Source of the DNA: Parasponia andersonii
Lineage: Eukaryota > Streptophyta > Magnoliopsida > Rosales > Cannabaceae
Reading direction: 5' to 3'
Assembly (NCBI GenBank): GCA_002914805.1
Contig: JXTB01000027.1
Span: 1,332,657 to 1,396,656, forward strand
Length of the DNA stretch: 64,000 nucleotides
Both the position numbers and the translations under genes were made by a program. The notes beneath the pieces are model-generated. The model had not been told where the DNA came from. It worked only from the letters and a program-made list of their open reading frames with translations, and searched no databases. How positions within the stretch are numbered: the first letter of the stretch is position 1; each line of letters begins with the position of its first letter. This document shows positions 12,805 through 23,971 of the stretch, piece by piece.

Positions 12805-13330
12805 TACCTAAAGATCCCAACTATAATATATCGAAACTATTTTCCACCGTTCTTTAGATTTTTTTATTTTTTTTTAGTTCAAAGGTTCATTTATTTTTCA
12901 GGGGACTTAAAAAGAGTACAAATTTCGGTCCCATGTATGTATATCTTGGATTATCTTGATAAACCCCGGCTGATGCTTGATGCTGCTGATACTAGTGTAC
13001 TATACCAAACTTGATAAGAGACTAAATTACTGCTGTGGCTTGTTGATTCTTGGCCTACATTGGTGGTAATTACGGTGAAGTTGAGTGTAACCTCTGCATT
13101 TTTGGGTTGTGAAACTGTGGTGCCTCAGTTGCTAATGGGACTATTAGACTTTGGAGTCCTTTTCCGTAATCAGAGGAAGGTAACAGCGAGCTACAAATGG
13201 AGTTTAAGGCCATCTGGTTGGCCGTTGTGTGGACCATCGTAGGTTCGTTTGGTCGAAACTGGCCGATACTAATGTGATTTCTTCGGAAAAAGGCAAAAAA
13301 AAAAAATAAAAAAAATAAAAGAAATTTAAA
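12805..13330. other. Intergenic, nothing firm
   Basis: Moderately AT-rich. A stretch around 13060-13260 is less AT-rich and might be the remnant of a LINE-type RNase H region, but no catalytic motif could be read in any frame. Ends in an A-rich tract at about 13290-13345. Confidence 0.4.
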
Positions 13331-13339
13331 AAAATAGAA

Positions 13340-14453
13340 AAAATAAATATTACGTGTACACCCTCTATATGCATAATTAGGAGGAGGAATGCTATTTGCT
13401 TGACATGTGGAGGTAGGAAAGGGAAAGGAAAGTAATCCTAGCACTGCTCTTAAGAGTCTTAGTTAGAAACGAAATCTAATTCACTTTGGATAATAATAAT
13501 ATACTGATTAAATTTTAAGCATAAGATCTTTTTTATAATAGTAAAAGACTCAATTACACTCAATTTTTCACTCCATAATATGCTTACAAGTTAGTAATCA
13601 TAAGAAGGGACAAAGGAAAATAAATAAATAAATAATTGAATTTACATCTAAAGTCGTAATAGATTTTTGATTCGTACAGCTTCCACCTGTTATAAATACA
13701 CAAACCCCGCTCGGATTTTTATTTTGTATTTCTACACTGAACCACTCATTCCTAGCTATAGCCTACTCTCCACTGAATCCCTAATGGCTCGTTTGGTATG
13801 CCAAATTGGATTAAATTTGATTATTAGTTTGGAAGATTAGACTGGATTATTAGTTTAGATTGGATTAGAATGAGTTGGACTATTTAGTATTGTGGTGTGT
13901 TTGGTATAATTCAAGACTAAAAGTCTTTACATAACAAAATAATTTTTAATTTATATGTGCAATCTAATTTTTCAATAAGATAAATAATCGATAAATAAAT
14001 GAATTTTTATATAATATAACAAATAAAAACAAGATTTTTATCCAAATAAAGTATTATACTTATTTTTTTTTTTTTTTTATAAAACGAGGAGTATAACATT
14101 GTTGAATTCAAAATAAAACCTTTTATTTTTAAGAAAAGAGCATTGGGAAAAAAATATGGAAAGCAAAAAGAAAACAAAAAAAAGGAGCCCAAGGGCTTAT
14201 TTATAAAACCCGAGCTCATATGGGATTAAATTTGAAGGCTGGACTTTTTTGTCCAGTCCTCTTACGAATCCAAACATTAGATTGCACTCGTTCGAGTTCA
14301 GTCCCTCCCTATAATTCAACACCTTAAACATCGCCTATAGGGTTTAGAATTTTCCATTCAAGTAAACCAATTTTTTCAAATTAAACTAGACAGAAATTTC
14401 ATTAATTACTTGCAATATTAATAATGAGACCATCGTTTAATCACTCCATTATA
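13340..14453. repeat. Upstream block of the PLATZ pseudogene, partly duplicated at 18860-19390
   Basis: Several words and their order match 18860-19390: a CGTGTACACyCTCTmTAT block, GAAATCTAATT followed by GGATAATAA, a CTCCATAwTATGCTT block, AAATACAyAmCCCGC, and ATTTTCCATTCAA. This looks like the promoter and leader region of the decayed PLATZ copy that follows. A MITE-like insertion (13786-14281) interrupts it; the other copy lacks that insertion. Confidence 0.55.
13786..14281. mobile_element. MITE-like insertion, CGTTTGG-ended
   Basis: Begins near CTCGTTTGGTATGCC and ends near GAATCCAAACATTAG, so the ends form an imperfect inverted repeat built on GTTTGG/CCAAAC. Inside are several GGATTA/TTAGTTTGGA words near the left end and an AT-rich core with a poly(T) run. 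The related block at 18860-19390 has no such insert at the matching place, which supports an insertion. The 70-residue ORF on the minus strand is a composition artefact. Exact limits and target duplication are uncertain. Confidence 0.4.
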
Positions 14454-14685
14454 GCGGAACTCGGAAAATGTAGGTTCTACAAACCATGCAAGAATAAGCA
14501 CAAAGAACGTATACCTAAAATAGTGAACTTCTAGTTGGGATTGCAAAACAAGCTTTTGTGTCACTTGCAAGGAATCCAAACACCATGACCTCTGTTTTAT
14601 TCAAGCAAGTCAGGATTTATGGTTCAATTAGACAATTAGTCTCTTTTATTATTATTATTTTTGTCCTAAGAAAATTGAATAAGTT

Positions 14686-14725
<40 letters not shown>

Positions 14726-15112
14726 TTTTTTGATTTTAAAGGTTTTCAAAAACTTCAGAAAAGGCTTTTTTCGGATTCCACACCTAAAGGGATTGTTAGA
14801 TGTCTCAGACATACATCCTTATTTCATGCAATTCTAAATCTGTAGTGTTTCTCAAAGTAAGATTGTACAAGGAAGAACAACAAAAACATCGCGCTCAACC
14901 GTCTTTATCATGGACAAAGTTCAGGTATCAACAATGTAGATGGAAATTTGATCATCAATACAAATTTTGTTCAATTGAGTGTAAAGTATCACGTGTGTTC
15001 TATCTATTATTTCTTTTAATTTATTCATAAAATATGTTTTTTCAATTAACAATTAACGATTAACAGCTGATCGATACATACTAATCATATATATATATAT
15101 ATATAGATTACA

Positions 15113-17860
15113 TACCGATCTCATAAGTATTTTTTTTACCTATAGATAAATATATTTTTTGTGATCATTGGATTATTATATAACGATGATCTAATTATAA
15201 TAAAGTATATAAAAAGATGTGTATCATTAATATTATTTCTTTATCTTATTTTTTATAATAAAAAAATATGACTGATAAATTTTTTGTCACGACCGAAAAT
15301 CTAAGGCTGTGATTTTTAGTAATTTTAAGTGAAAATAGTGATGAATAGTAGTTTCTAAAATTTCATAAAAATTTAAGTATTTGAAATTTAAGTTTAGTCC
15401 TCAAAAGTAAATAAATTACAAGATTGGACAAATTTAAAAAAAATCATAATATTATCTATCAGTTTTAAATTTCTAAGTAAATTTTTCATTTTAAGATGAG
15501 AGAAAATCCTAATTAACTAATTTAAAAACTTTTATTAATTCATGAAGTTTAATAAAAATTAAAACCCTAGGCCTAATGTTTAAATAATTTACATAAAATC
15601 ATTTTATTTTCTAAGTACTCAATTTAATAATAAAAATCATCTTCATACATCTATTCAGTAAATATATTACTATTGGCTAAATAAATTTAATTTAGAAAAG
15701 AGAAATTGATACCGAGTACAAACCAACCAATGAAGAGGATTGGAACTGCAAGCATATTCCAAACATGCTTGCTAAGCTACCAGATTAATTATTACAAAAT
15801 AGGTCAACACCTGAAATTGGAAGAAGTAGGGTGTAAGCACGAGAATGCTCAGTAGAAACCCAATCACCTTTTTGAGTGAATACAATTTTATCGAACCTGT
15901 ATGGTTAATACATTTTCCAAAATTCATTTATAAACTAAATTTATAAAACAAGTGGTATCCAGAATTCAAAACTAAAGTAAAAAATCGCAAGATTGTATAT
16001 ATCATAAATCAACTCATCTCATAAGCTCGCACTCTCACATCAAGAACTAGAGTAACTCGTACTACGTGTACTAAGTACTCTCTGCCTGATATTTATCCCA
16101 AAAAACTGGAGAGACACTCATGTGTCTAAGCCTACCGAATCGGAGGGGCAACTGAATGCCTACACCTACCGAATGGGAATAATCAGAAAAACCCCACGTG
16201 GGTTTACAGGCTCTCACCGAAGGTGGGTATACTAATCCACCTATTACAACAATGCGATGCCTAAGATGTATCTCATGTGTGATTCTATGGTATATACAAT
16301 ATGTAACAAAATATGCATAATAACCATACAATGTTTTAAAATTCAACTTGGCATTATTCTGGGATTTTTAATACATGGGCAGCATACCGTTGTTTTACCC
16401 CATAGTCATAATATAAAAATATGTATAACATTCATACAATCCAATTCCAGCATAAATCCAATAATTTTTAACAATTTATCAAAATATCATTTATTCATGA
16501 TTTTTCACAAAAATAGTTATAACGAAAATTTTCAAATTAAAACATATATTAAATCTGGTAATTGAATCCCTACCTCGAGATAGTAGTTATACTAAGCTAA
16601 CGACGCTAGAAATATCCTCAATTAATCACCTAGTTGTTCAGATAGTCGTTTTCGGATCTAGTCACGTTCACTTGAAAAGTTGATTTTTCAAATGGAGCAT
16701 TAGATTGAGAAACAAAGGTCGCCACTGAATTCAGAACACTCAAAAATATTGGGTTAGATATAAAATTTGTCGAAAACGGGTTTCGGTGCAAGACCGGCCG
16801 TGACATGCAAAACGGTGCAATTCACGAGCTATTTTCTCGATTTTTGTGCCACTTCAAAAAAAAAAATAGTGGTATTTTATATCAAAATTCATGTCCCGAC
16901 ATCACTGAGTCCAAATTCGAAGTCAGAACTCAGTTTCGAGGTCCCGGACATTAAATGGGCTCAAAAATCCAAAAATTATAAAAATATCACATTTGGAAAT
17001 AATTAGAAAAATACCACATTTTCATTTCGATAATTAACGATCTTCTGGTTACTGTTTCAATACTTCAAAATCATAATTTTTCTTGTTTCAACCCCCTCTT
17101 TCACGTGGTATAATTTTCTCGAACAAAAAAATACAACAAAATTTAATATTATAAAAGTGCTACAGTAGTCCAAAGCTGAGTTAGAGATCGTGAGTAGTTG
17201 GAAAAGATCGGCGATGTCGAGACGAGTCCAACGGTACCGGAGTTGAGATGAATGGAAGTCGAATGGTGAAACGGTGGCCAAAAAAGCGACGTGGTGGCGG
17301 AACTTTCAAGTGGGCGGATTTTGAGCTATCAACAGCGAAATCTAGTGGGGGTGGCTGATGCTGCTTCGTCGGTAGCTGATTTGCTCGCGCATGAACCATA
17401 TCCATGAGTTGTGTTTTTCGTTAATGGCTAAGGACTTGGGGGAAGAAGAGAAAGAAGTTGGGGGTTTTATTTGCAATTTCTGAAACTGTTACTAGTGGGA
17501 CACGTGGCACCACCTGACTAGACCGAAAAATTTTCTAAAATTTCACTTTGGCCACAAATTTTGAAAAGATTCTTTTACTTTAGTTCCTCTTTAATTATAT
17601 TTTTGTCCTCAGTTTGTAATTTTTTTTTTTCATTTTTGCCCCAAATGCACTTAGAATTTATTTTGTCTAGGTTCAACACTAATAATTTAATTTAAAAATA
17701 ATTTTAGATTTTTATTTAATTAATCCTAAAATATAGAATTATCAAAATGCCTTTGAATTAAAATTACTTAATTACCCTTATAAAAATTTAGGATTTTACA
17801 TTTTCATTGGTCAAAATATCTATGTATAAATAAAAACAAAAAAAAAACCTTCTGAATTAG
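15113..17860. mobile_element. MITE split by a solo LTR (two halves: 15113-15294 and 17801-17860)
   Basis: The left half matches the intact copy at 50009-50247: an ATTGGAT or ATCACCAT block, then GATGTGTATCATTAATATT against ACGTGCATCATTAATGTT, then TTTTTATAATAAAAAAATATG. The right half resumes the same element after the LTR (ATTGGTCAAA, TATGTATAAATAAA, poly(A), ACCTTCTG). The element had inserted into intron 2 of the PLATZ pseudogene. Left and right ends are diverged and the limits approximate. Confidence 0.68.
15295..17800 (-). mobile_element. Solo LTR of a Ty3/gypsy (Tekay/Del-type) retrotransposon
   Basis: Read on the minus strand, it starts TGTAAAATCCTAAATTTTTA and ends GGTCGTGACA, the same form as the LTRs of the full element at 30958-39566 (TGTAAAAACCCGG to TTGTGACA). 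A central block on the minus strand, about 16070-16270, matches 32230-32420 of that element: CGGTGAGAG, GTAAAC, a GGTTTT block, CATTyGGyAGG, GTTGCCCCTC, GAGTGTC or GGGTGTC. Length 2506 bp. No gag or pol sequence is present. The flanks are T-rich (TTTT on both sides), compatible with a target duplication but not decisive. The 74- and 102-residue ORFs inside are not genes. Confidence 0.8.
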
Positions 17861-18609
17861 ATATTTTCGATGTATTGTAGTTGCATGCGAATGTAGAAAA
17901 TCCAAAGGCAAAAATTTCACCCGATCGCCAAGTTCAACTTAACGAGCTTCCTCTTGGGAAAAGGAGAAAACAACTATTTCCTCAAAGAGCTCCTTTATTT
18001 TAGTAGATTAATCACTTATTGAGAACATAAAAGAGACATCTCGGTTTTTTACTTTTTTTTTTTTTTCCCCAGTGGACATGGTATTTTATGCTCTTAAACT
18101 TATTTATTCTTTTATTTTTCCTTTGCACATTCATTATTAATTCTGCAATATAGTTTTATGTTGTTTTCTTGTTTAGTTTGTTCGGTAATGGAAATTTGAT
18201 TTTAATTAATTCATGACTAGTTGTTGCATTATTGTTTGATCGACTTTTTTTTGTTTGTTTTAAAGTGAATTAATTGATGGAGTACATATATTTGAAGTTC
18301 AACACATCAGATTATATATGCATTTAGTTAATTACAAACGGATTTGATTTGTTGGATGATGTGATTTGGAATTGGCTCGGAGCAAGTTCTTGTTGATTCG
18401 CTTCAGTTCATTTAGTCTGTATTCAGTACTCAAATCTGTTAGATGGCGGGCTCGTTTGTCTCTGAGCTCTGGCTTTTGATCATTACGGGAGGCTTTCCGC
18501 TGCTGTAGTTACCCTCTTTTTTTTTTTTTTTTCCTTAAAATAAAAAAAATAAAAACAGAAGCTGAGTTAATGAACTACGCTTACTAAATAAAAAAAAAAA
18601 GGAAAATGA

Positions 18610-18771
18610 CCTCTGCTTACTACTAATGATCTCCAACTTATAAATGAAGTGAGATTGAATTAATGATCTCTATTTATTACAAAGACAAAAAAATAACTCA
18701 TATATCTTCAGAGTTGAATTCCTGACCTAATACTCAATCCTCACAGCATTCCACCTACTGAGCTAGTCTTA
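18610..18771 (-). mobile_element. tRNA-derived SINE, minus strand
   Basis: On the minus strand it begins with an A-box-like TAGCTCAGTAGGTGG, followed about 30 bases later by a B-box-like GGAATTCAACTC, then the family tail with AATAAATAGAGwTCATTAATT. The tail matches 45256-45410 and 46165-46310. Confidence 0.55.
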
Positions 18772-18859
18772 ATGGACACCTTGCTATAATTAGCCTTATT
18801 TTCTACTTCTAAAACAAAAATAAATAAATAAATAAAATAAAAGTTTAAGAGAGAAAAAA

Positions 18860-19390
18860 ATATGTCTACACGTGTACACTCTCTCTATAATTAGATAATT
18901 TAAGAGTTTTAATTAGGAAAGAAATCTAATTTTTCATGGATAATAAAATATGGTTAAACCTATGATATATATAGGAGTTTGCTAGGTATTCTACCAAATT
19001 TTAACCGTAGTTAGTGAGTTTGTAACTATTTAATTAGTAAATATGATTAATTTATTTATAATAATTTTAATATATAAATTAAATAATAATAACTCATGTA
19101 TTGGTATTAAAAATTTGATACAAACTTTACGATACCTAGCTAGCATCATTCTAGGAGTTTATAGAATAAAATAACACAATTATTACTCCATATTATGCTT
19201 CTTACACGTTACTAATCTAATTCTAAATCATAAATACTACCATGTTGTAAATACATACCCCGCTTTTTTTTTTTTTTTTTCAGACTAAACGACCATTTCC
19301 CCGCCAAAGCCTCCTGTCCATGTAATCCGACTTTATAGGATTTAAAATTTTCCATTCAAATAAACTAATTTCTTTCAAAAGCGAAGTATA
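18860..19390. repeat. Second copy of the PLATZ-pseudogene upstream block
   Basis: Shares ordered short blocks with 13340-14400 (see that entry). It lacks the MITE seen there but carries its own MITE at 18981-19151. It stops near 19390, where LINE sequence begins, so no PLATZ coding remnant follows it. Confidence 0.55.
18981..19151. mobile_element. MITE with 9-bp target duplication (Mutator-like size)
   Basis: The 9-bp direct repeat TAGGAGTTT lies at 18972-18980 and 19152-19160. The ends are an imperfect inverted repeat: GCTAGGTATTCTACCAAATTTT on the left is echoed by GCTAGGTATCGTAAAGTTTG and CAAATTTTT on the reverse of the right end. The related block at 13480-13560 has no insert at this point. 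A 9-bp duplication is typical of Mutator-type elements. Confidence 0.58.
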
Positions 19391-19394
19391 ATTT

Positions 19395-20758
19395 GAGGAA
19401 TGGAACTTATTAGAAATGGAATTAGATGAAGAATTGGAGATGGCCAACCTATCCGTTTGGTGAAAGATCCCTGGATCTCACGTCCCACTACCTTTCGGCC
19501 AATTACACAGCTTGCTCATTTGTCGAATGACTTGTTAGTGATTTCATTATTGATTGTCCGTGGAATGAAACTTTTTTGGAGCATGTTTTTTAGCTTATTG
19601 ATGTTGATATAACTAATTGTATTCCACTTGGCTTCAGGGGGAAGCAAGATCAATTAATTTGGCATTTTGAAACCAGTAGCAACTACATATCTGTCAAATC
19701 TAGTTATAAGGTGGCTCGAGCTAGCTTGATTGATGATAGTAGCTTAGATGTAGGAGTTGACTTCTTTTGGTGGCGAAGCCTCTGAAAATATAAAAATCTG
19801 CTTGTGGAGAGGCTTTCATAAAGTTCCACTAATAAGACATAATTTTGCTAAACAAGTAGTTTCTTGTCCTCTTTATTGTCCATGGTGTAAAGAGGAAGAA
19901 AAGACTTCCTTTCCTTCTTTTTGGAAGTAGTATTTCATTACTCAAATCTAGATGTCTAGCTCCATTTGGCTAAAGTTATCTAAGTTTCATGGCTTTACCT
20001 TTGATGGGTTGTGTTTATTTGCTGCAACCAATCTTTTGACAATTGAGTTTGAGATATTTTGATATTGTTGTTGGAGCATATATGGTGCTAGGAACAAGTT
20101 TGTTTTTGATAATAAGGCAACAACACAACTGATGATCTTAGAAGGGACCGATAGGGTTATTGGGAGTTACCAGGGTGTTACTGGAGAGCAGTTTTCTCCT
20201 CCTCTAGCTTCCTTACCGTCTGATCTCCACTGAATTCCACAAAGAGCCGGTTTTCTAAAGCTCAATACAGACGCCTCGTATATTCAAGAGATGAGATTGA
20301 TATGCTTTGGTGTTAGTATTTGAAATCGTATGGGTGGTGTCGTTGCCTTTTCTTTTAAGATATCGGAAGGTATGTTCTCTTCCCATCAAGTGGAGTTATC
20401 AATTCTTCACCATGGCATTCTTCTTGCCATTGAAAGAGGCTTGTCTAATGAATGTGATGCCATTAACATGGTTACTCCAGTTAATGGTTAGTTTTTCAAT
20501 TCTAATGATGGTGTTATTATTGAAGATATTGTTGAATTGTTCTCATTTGTAGGAGGTAGCAAATATTGTTATATTTCTCGCCAGATTAAAATGGTGGCTC
20601 ATTTTCTAGCATCAATGGGATTGGAATCTTCTTGACATTTATTTAAGGGATGGGGACAATGTTCCTTCTTTTATATATAATGTCCTTGAAGCTAATTTAG
20701 CTTCTCACTCTTAACTTTAATAAAAACCTCCTTGAGGATCATTTGAAAAAAAAAAGAA
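19395..20758 (+). mobile_element. LINE (non-LTR retrotransposon) 3' remnant: zf-RVT and RNase H region with poly(A) tail
   Basis: Translation in shifting frames gives the order seen at the 3' end of plant LINE ORF2. Near 19445-19520 is a KDPWISRPTTFRPI block. Near 19640-19720 is a WHFETSSNYISVKSSYK block that precedes the zinc-binding domain. Near 19790-19920 is the cysteine-containing zf-RVT remnant (CPWCKEEEK). Near 20255-20470 is an RNase H domain: KLNTDAS, then VELSILHHGILLAIERG with its glutamate. A final block reads MVAHFLASMGLE near 20590. A poly(A) stretch at 20748-20758 closes it. It is 5'-truncated and has many stops and frameshifts. The 81-residue ORF at 20307-20552 is a wrong-frame reading of the RNase H part. 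Confidence 0.78.
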
Positions 20759-21184
20759 AGGCATTTTGGAAACCGAAAATAACTAAAAAGAAGTTAAAAA
20801 TAATAAAAGGACGAATGCATCAGACATACGCTATCAGAGTAGATATTATTTATTTTTCCCAAAACAAAAAACGTAAACTTTTTTAAAACCGCATTTTTCA
20901 AAATACAAAAATCTATATACTATATTTTTTTAACACATTTTATCAGAAAAAGTGTATAGCCTAATTTTCTTTTTCTTTTTTTTCAATGGACTTACGTAAA
21001 TTATATTTGTCAAAGAATGGATTAGGCCTAATTCCTTTAATTTTTTGCCATGTTTATTTTTCCTCTCCCCACCCCACTCTACTTAATTGATTGTTTACAG
21101 AAACAACATCTTGTATGATAAATATATTTTATACTTATTTTTTTTATTTCTCTCTGAGCTTAGGAATTGTTCGCTTTTTATGAT
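20759..21184. other. AT-rich spacer
   Basis: No feature recognised between the LINE poly(A) tail and the dispersed repeat that follows. Confidence 0.5.
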
Positions 21185-22525
21185 GTTTTATGTATTTTGA
21201 TGCTTATTTCAAGTACAAAGCTATCGTATTAAACAGATCGCAATTTGGAGCAAAAACGGAGCAAAGTGGACAAAAATATTGAGAAAGTGGTGCCACAGTG
21301 CTGAAGTTTGGCATCACAACACCAAAATGCCCTGAAAATTGGTTAGAAATCGGAGAGTTGGTACTACAATGCCACTATTTAGCACCATAGCACCATCATG
21401 TGATATCGAGTTAGAGCCGCAACACCAAAATGAGGCTACAACGCTATTCCAAAGCATCATATCTTGCATGATTTGGCGCCAAAACCTAGAAAATTCAGAA
21501 CATATACACGTGACATGCAATTTAAAGACAAATTTTGGGCTCCTTAAAATATCATCTTCTCACCCGTTTGAAGTGGAAGGAAAAACCCTAATAGCCAAGA
21601 GTCATTTGAGGGCCATTTCTAAGGGAAAACACCGAGAATTAAGGGGATTGAATGACTAGAATCAAAGATTGTGCTTCAATAGAGTTTTATTCCATTTTTC
21701 TCTTCTTACTCTTTAATTTATGTAATTTAAGACGTTGAACCCATGCTATTTTTTTTTTTTTTGGGTTGTTTGAATTGAATATGACCTAAACCATAATCCT
21801 AGGGTTACAATTAAACCTCTAATGTAATCTAATTACTTGTTTCTTCTCTTTTATTAATGAAATCTATAGTTGAGTTGTTTTTTTTTTATCTTATCCTAGT
21901 GCTTCTATTTATTTGACCACTAAATAGATTATTGAGTGAGATTTCTATGAATTTAGAAAAAGGGATCAAAGATTTGAACTTAGGAAAAAATAATATATGA
22001 TTGCCTAATTTAGAATAAATTTGTATAGAATAGGAATATACCTATTTGACTTATGCAACCATTTTAAGAACTTAATCTTAATGAAACTAGTTCAATTCAT
22101 GTTATGGGTAATATGCATGTTATCTTGTCTAGGTATTTCCATTTTGCACTTGGAAAAGACTTCTTGGTTATATTAATGTTCTTAGTTGATAACTCTAATG
22201 GATAAGTTAATTTGAGAGGAGAATTAGTAATTAGAAGAGTTAGAGAACAGATTGTATCCCTAGGTCTTACATTCAATTAATTGCTTTCAAGTTTGATGCC
22301 TTGGTTGTTTAGTTTTAGTGTTTGCATTTATTTCCTTTTTTTTTTTTTCTCATTGTCTTGGCTATTAATTTTCAGAGTTATTCTAATTAATTCTCTATAT
22401 TTTATTTGGATAAATTGAAAATTCTGCTTAGCTGGTAATTAATAATTATAAGTCACATTTATCTGTGGACGATACCCTTATTCACTTATATATTATTTGT
22501 TAGGACCCGTGCTCTTATGGTGTAT
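21185..22525 (+). repeat. Dispersed LTR-like repeat, copy 1 (relative of 60060-61590)
   Basis: Collinear with 60060-61590: first a block of alternating GTGCC/GGCAC-like words (21280-21480), then AAAACCCTAATAGCCAA, AATTAAACCTCTAATGTAATCTA, ACCACTAAATAGA, TAGGwATATAC, TGACTTrTGCAACC, and an end of the form GAyAATACyCT, TATATTA, GTTrsGACCC. Size and composition suggest an LTR or untranslated region of a retroelement; no LTR pair or coding part was found next to it. The 106- and 68-residue ORFs inside are not supported as genes. Confidence 0.6.
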
Positions 22526-23749
22526 CCATAATTTGGCGTAACATTGTACATTGACATAAACATCCTCATAGTTATCAAATAATAAAATCTTATTTCTTAG
22601 CACATCATCTTAATTACACCAATATAAATCTTAATACATTTCAATTTTATATAAACCAAAATTTTTAAATTTTATATAAACCAAAATTTTTATAAGCAAG
22701 GATGAACAAACATGAATATTGAAGATTTTGCTTAATGAAATTAAGTTTCTTAATTTAATAATATTGATGCTTTTTGTTAAAAATTGAAATAAAATTAATA
22801 AAAAAAGTCTTAATAGCACTAGAAAGGGTAACAATTTTCACCCAAGGCATCAACTCAAAGTTTGGCCATTAAAAATAGCTTTTCGTAGAACATGATGATC
22901 AGACAATGTGATTTTTATTATATAATAGGCTAAAGGATATTTTCTCCCCCAAAACTACAAACATGTATAACCTACACAATTTCCTTCATTTGCATATATT
23001 TTTTTTCCTTTTATTTGAATCATGTATAAAATTAAAAATTGGATTCTAAAATATCAATAGGTATTAAAATATAGGGTGGGAAAAGTTTTTTCCGAAAATG
23101 TTTTTTCCGAAAATGTTAACTGATAGGTATTTTTGTATTTAATGTATATTTAAAAGGTGTGTAAAGAAATTTTGAAATTTTAAATTTTTCGTAAGGGTCT
23201 ACCTAGAAGCAAGGTGGGAAGAGAAAAAATAGAAATGACTATAGAGCCACCCTTCCAAAAATTGTGTAGTGAGAAACAACGTCAGAGGAATGTTGATTCC
23301 AGCAGGGTAGCGAGAGGAGCATTAAGTTTTTCTACCTTGAAAATTTTGTTACAATTTGAAAGAGTAGATGCATGTAGTTACCAAATATATATTGATTTTT
23401 CAAAAACCTCAAATGGACGTATTTGTATACTTTATCCCCAGAATATATCTAAAAATACATAAACTATATCTAAATACAATATCCTGAGAATATCTAAAAA
23501 CATATAAACTATATCTAAATACAAATCCCTAGTGGTTATGAAATACTAGGATATTTTAGAATGTTTATTATAGAAAAAAGAAAGCATAAGAATCCCAGTT
23601 GTTTTAAAACACTTGAGTATTAAATAAAAAGGAAATCCTAATTCTATTGCATTTAAGGTACAGCTCCACTTGCCAACTGCCGAGTTGGTCCAAAATTTGA
23701 GGGATGTGTGTGTGAGTTTAGGAGTCTTCAAAGTTTAGTAGGGTGTGTT

Positions 23750-23820
23750 TGTGTTATTTTCTTTTAAATTTATAATAAGTGGTGGTCACTAGTTAAATCC
23801 CACTTTAAAAAAAAAAAATA
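23750..23820 (+). mobile_element. SINE 3' tail fragment
   Basis: AAATTTATAATAAGTGGTGG and CACTAGTTAAATCCCACT followed by a 12-A run match the tail of the SINE family at 45256-45410 and 46165-46310. The tRNA-like head is not recognisable here, so the copy is truncated or decayed. Confidence 0.4.
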
Positions 23821-23971
23821 CAGCTACACTTATATATATATAAATCTGTAGAAATCATCAGTATTCTCAGGGTCTTCTATCTACTGTATGATCAAATCAT
23901 ATTTATAAATTAACATCATATGCTATATCTCTCCAGATCATATCATATCATATCAAATATGGATTATATAT

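Larger units (their letters stand above)
14454..18005 (+). pseudogene. PLATZ transcription factor pseudogene with retained exon/intron layout
   Basis: Three parts align in order to the intact PLATZ gene at 26801-27759. Remnant exon 1 is about 14454-14608 and ends at CAA|GT, as in the intact gene. Remnant exon 2 is about 14759-14985 and ends in TGTAAA|GT. Remnant exon 3 is about 17881-18005 and has lost roughly 100 bases of its middle. In-frame stops and small indels break the zinc-binding region in exon 1, so no functional protein is possible. Retained introns show that it arose by DNA duplication and not by retroposition. Intron 2 grew from about 150 to 2900 bases through two nested insertions. 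Similarity to the intact gene continues into the 3' flank to about 18250. Confidence 0.87.

Noticed and set aside
13060-13444. ORFs of 60 and 124 aa
   Set aside because: No domain, low-complexity poly(F/K) segments from A/T runs, and no support from neighbouring exons.
20307-20552. 81-aa ORF
   Set aside because: Another frame gives a clear LINE RNase H domain; this frame is hydrophobic by chance.
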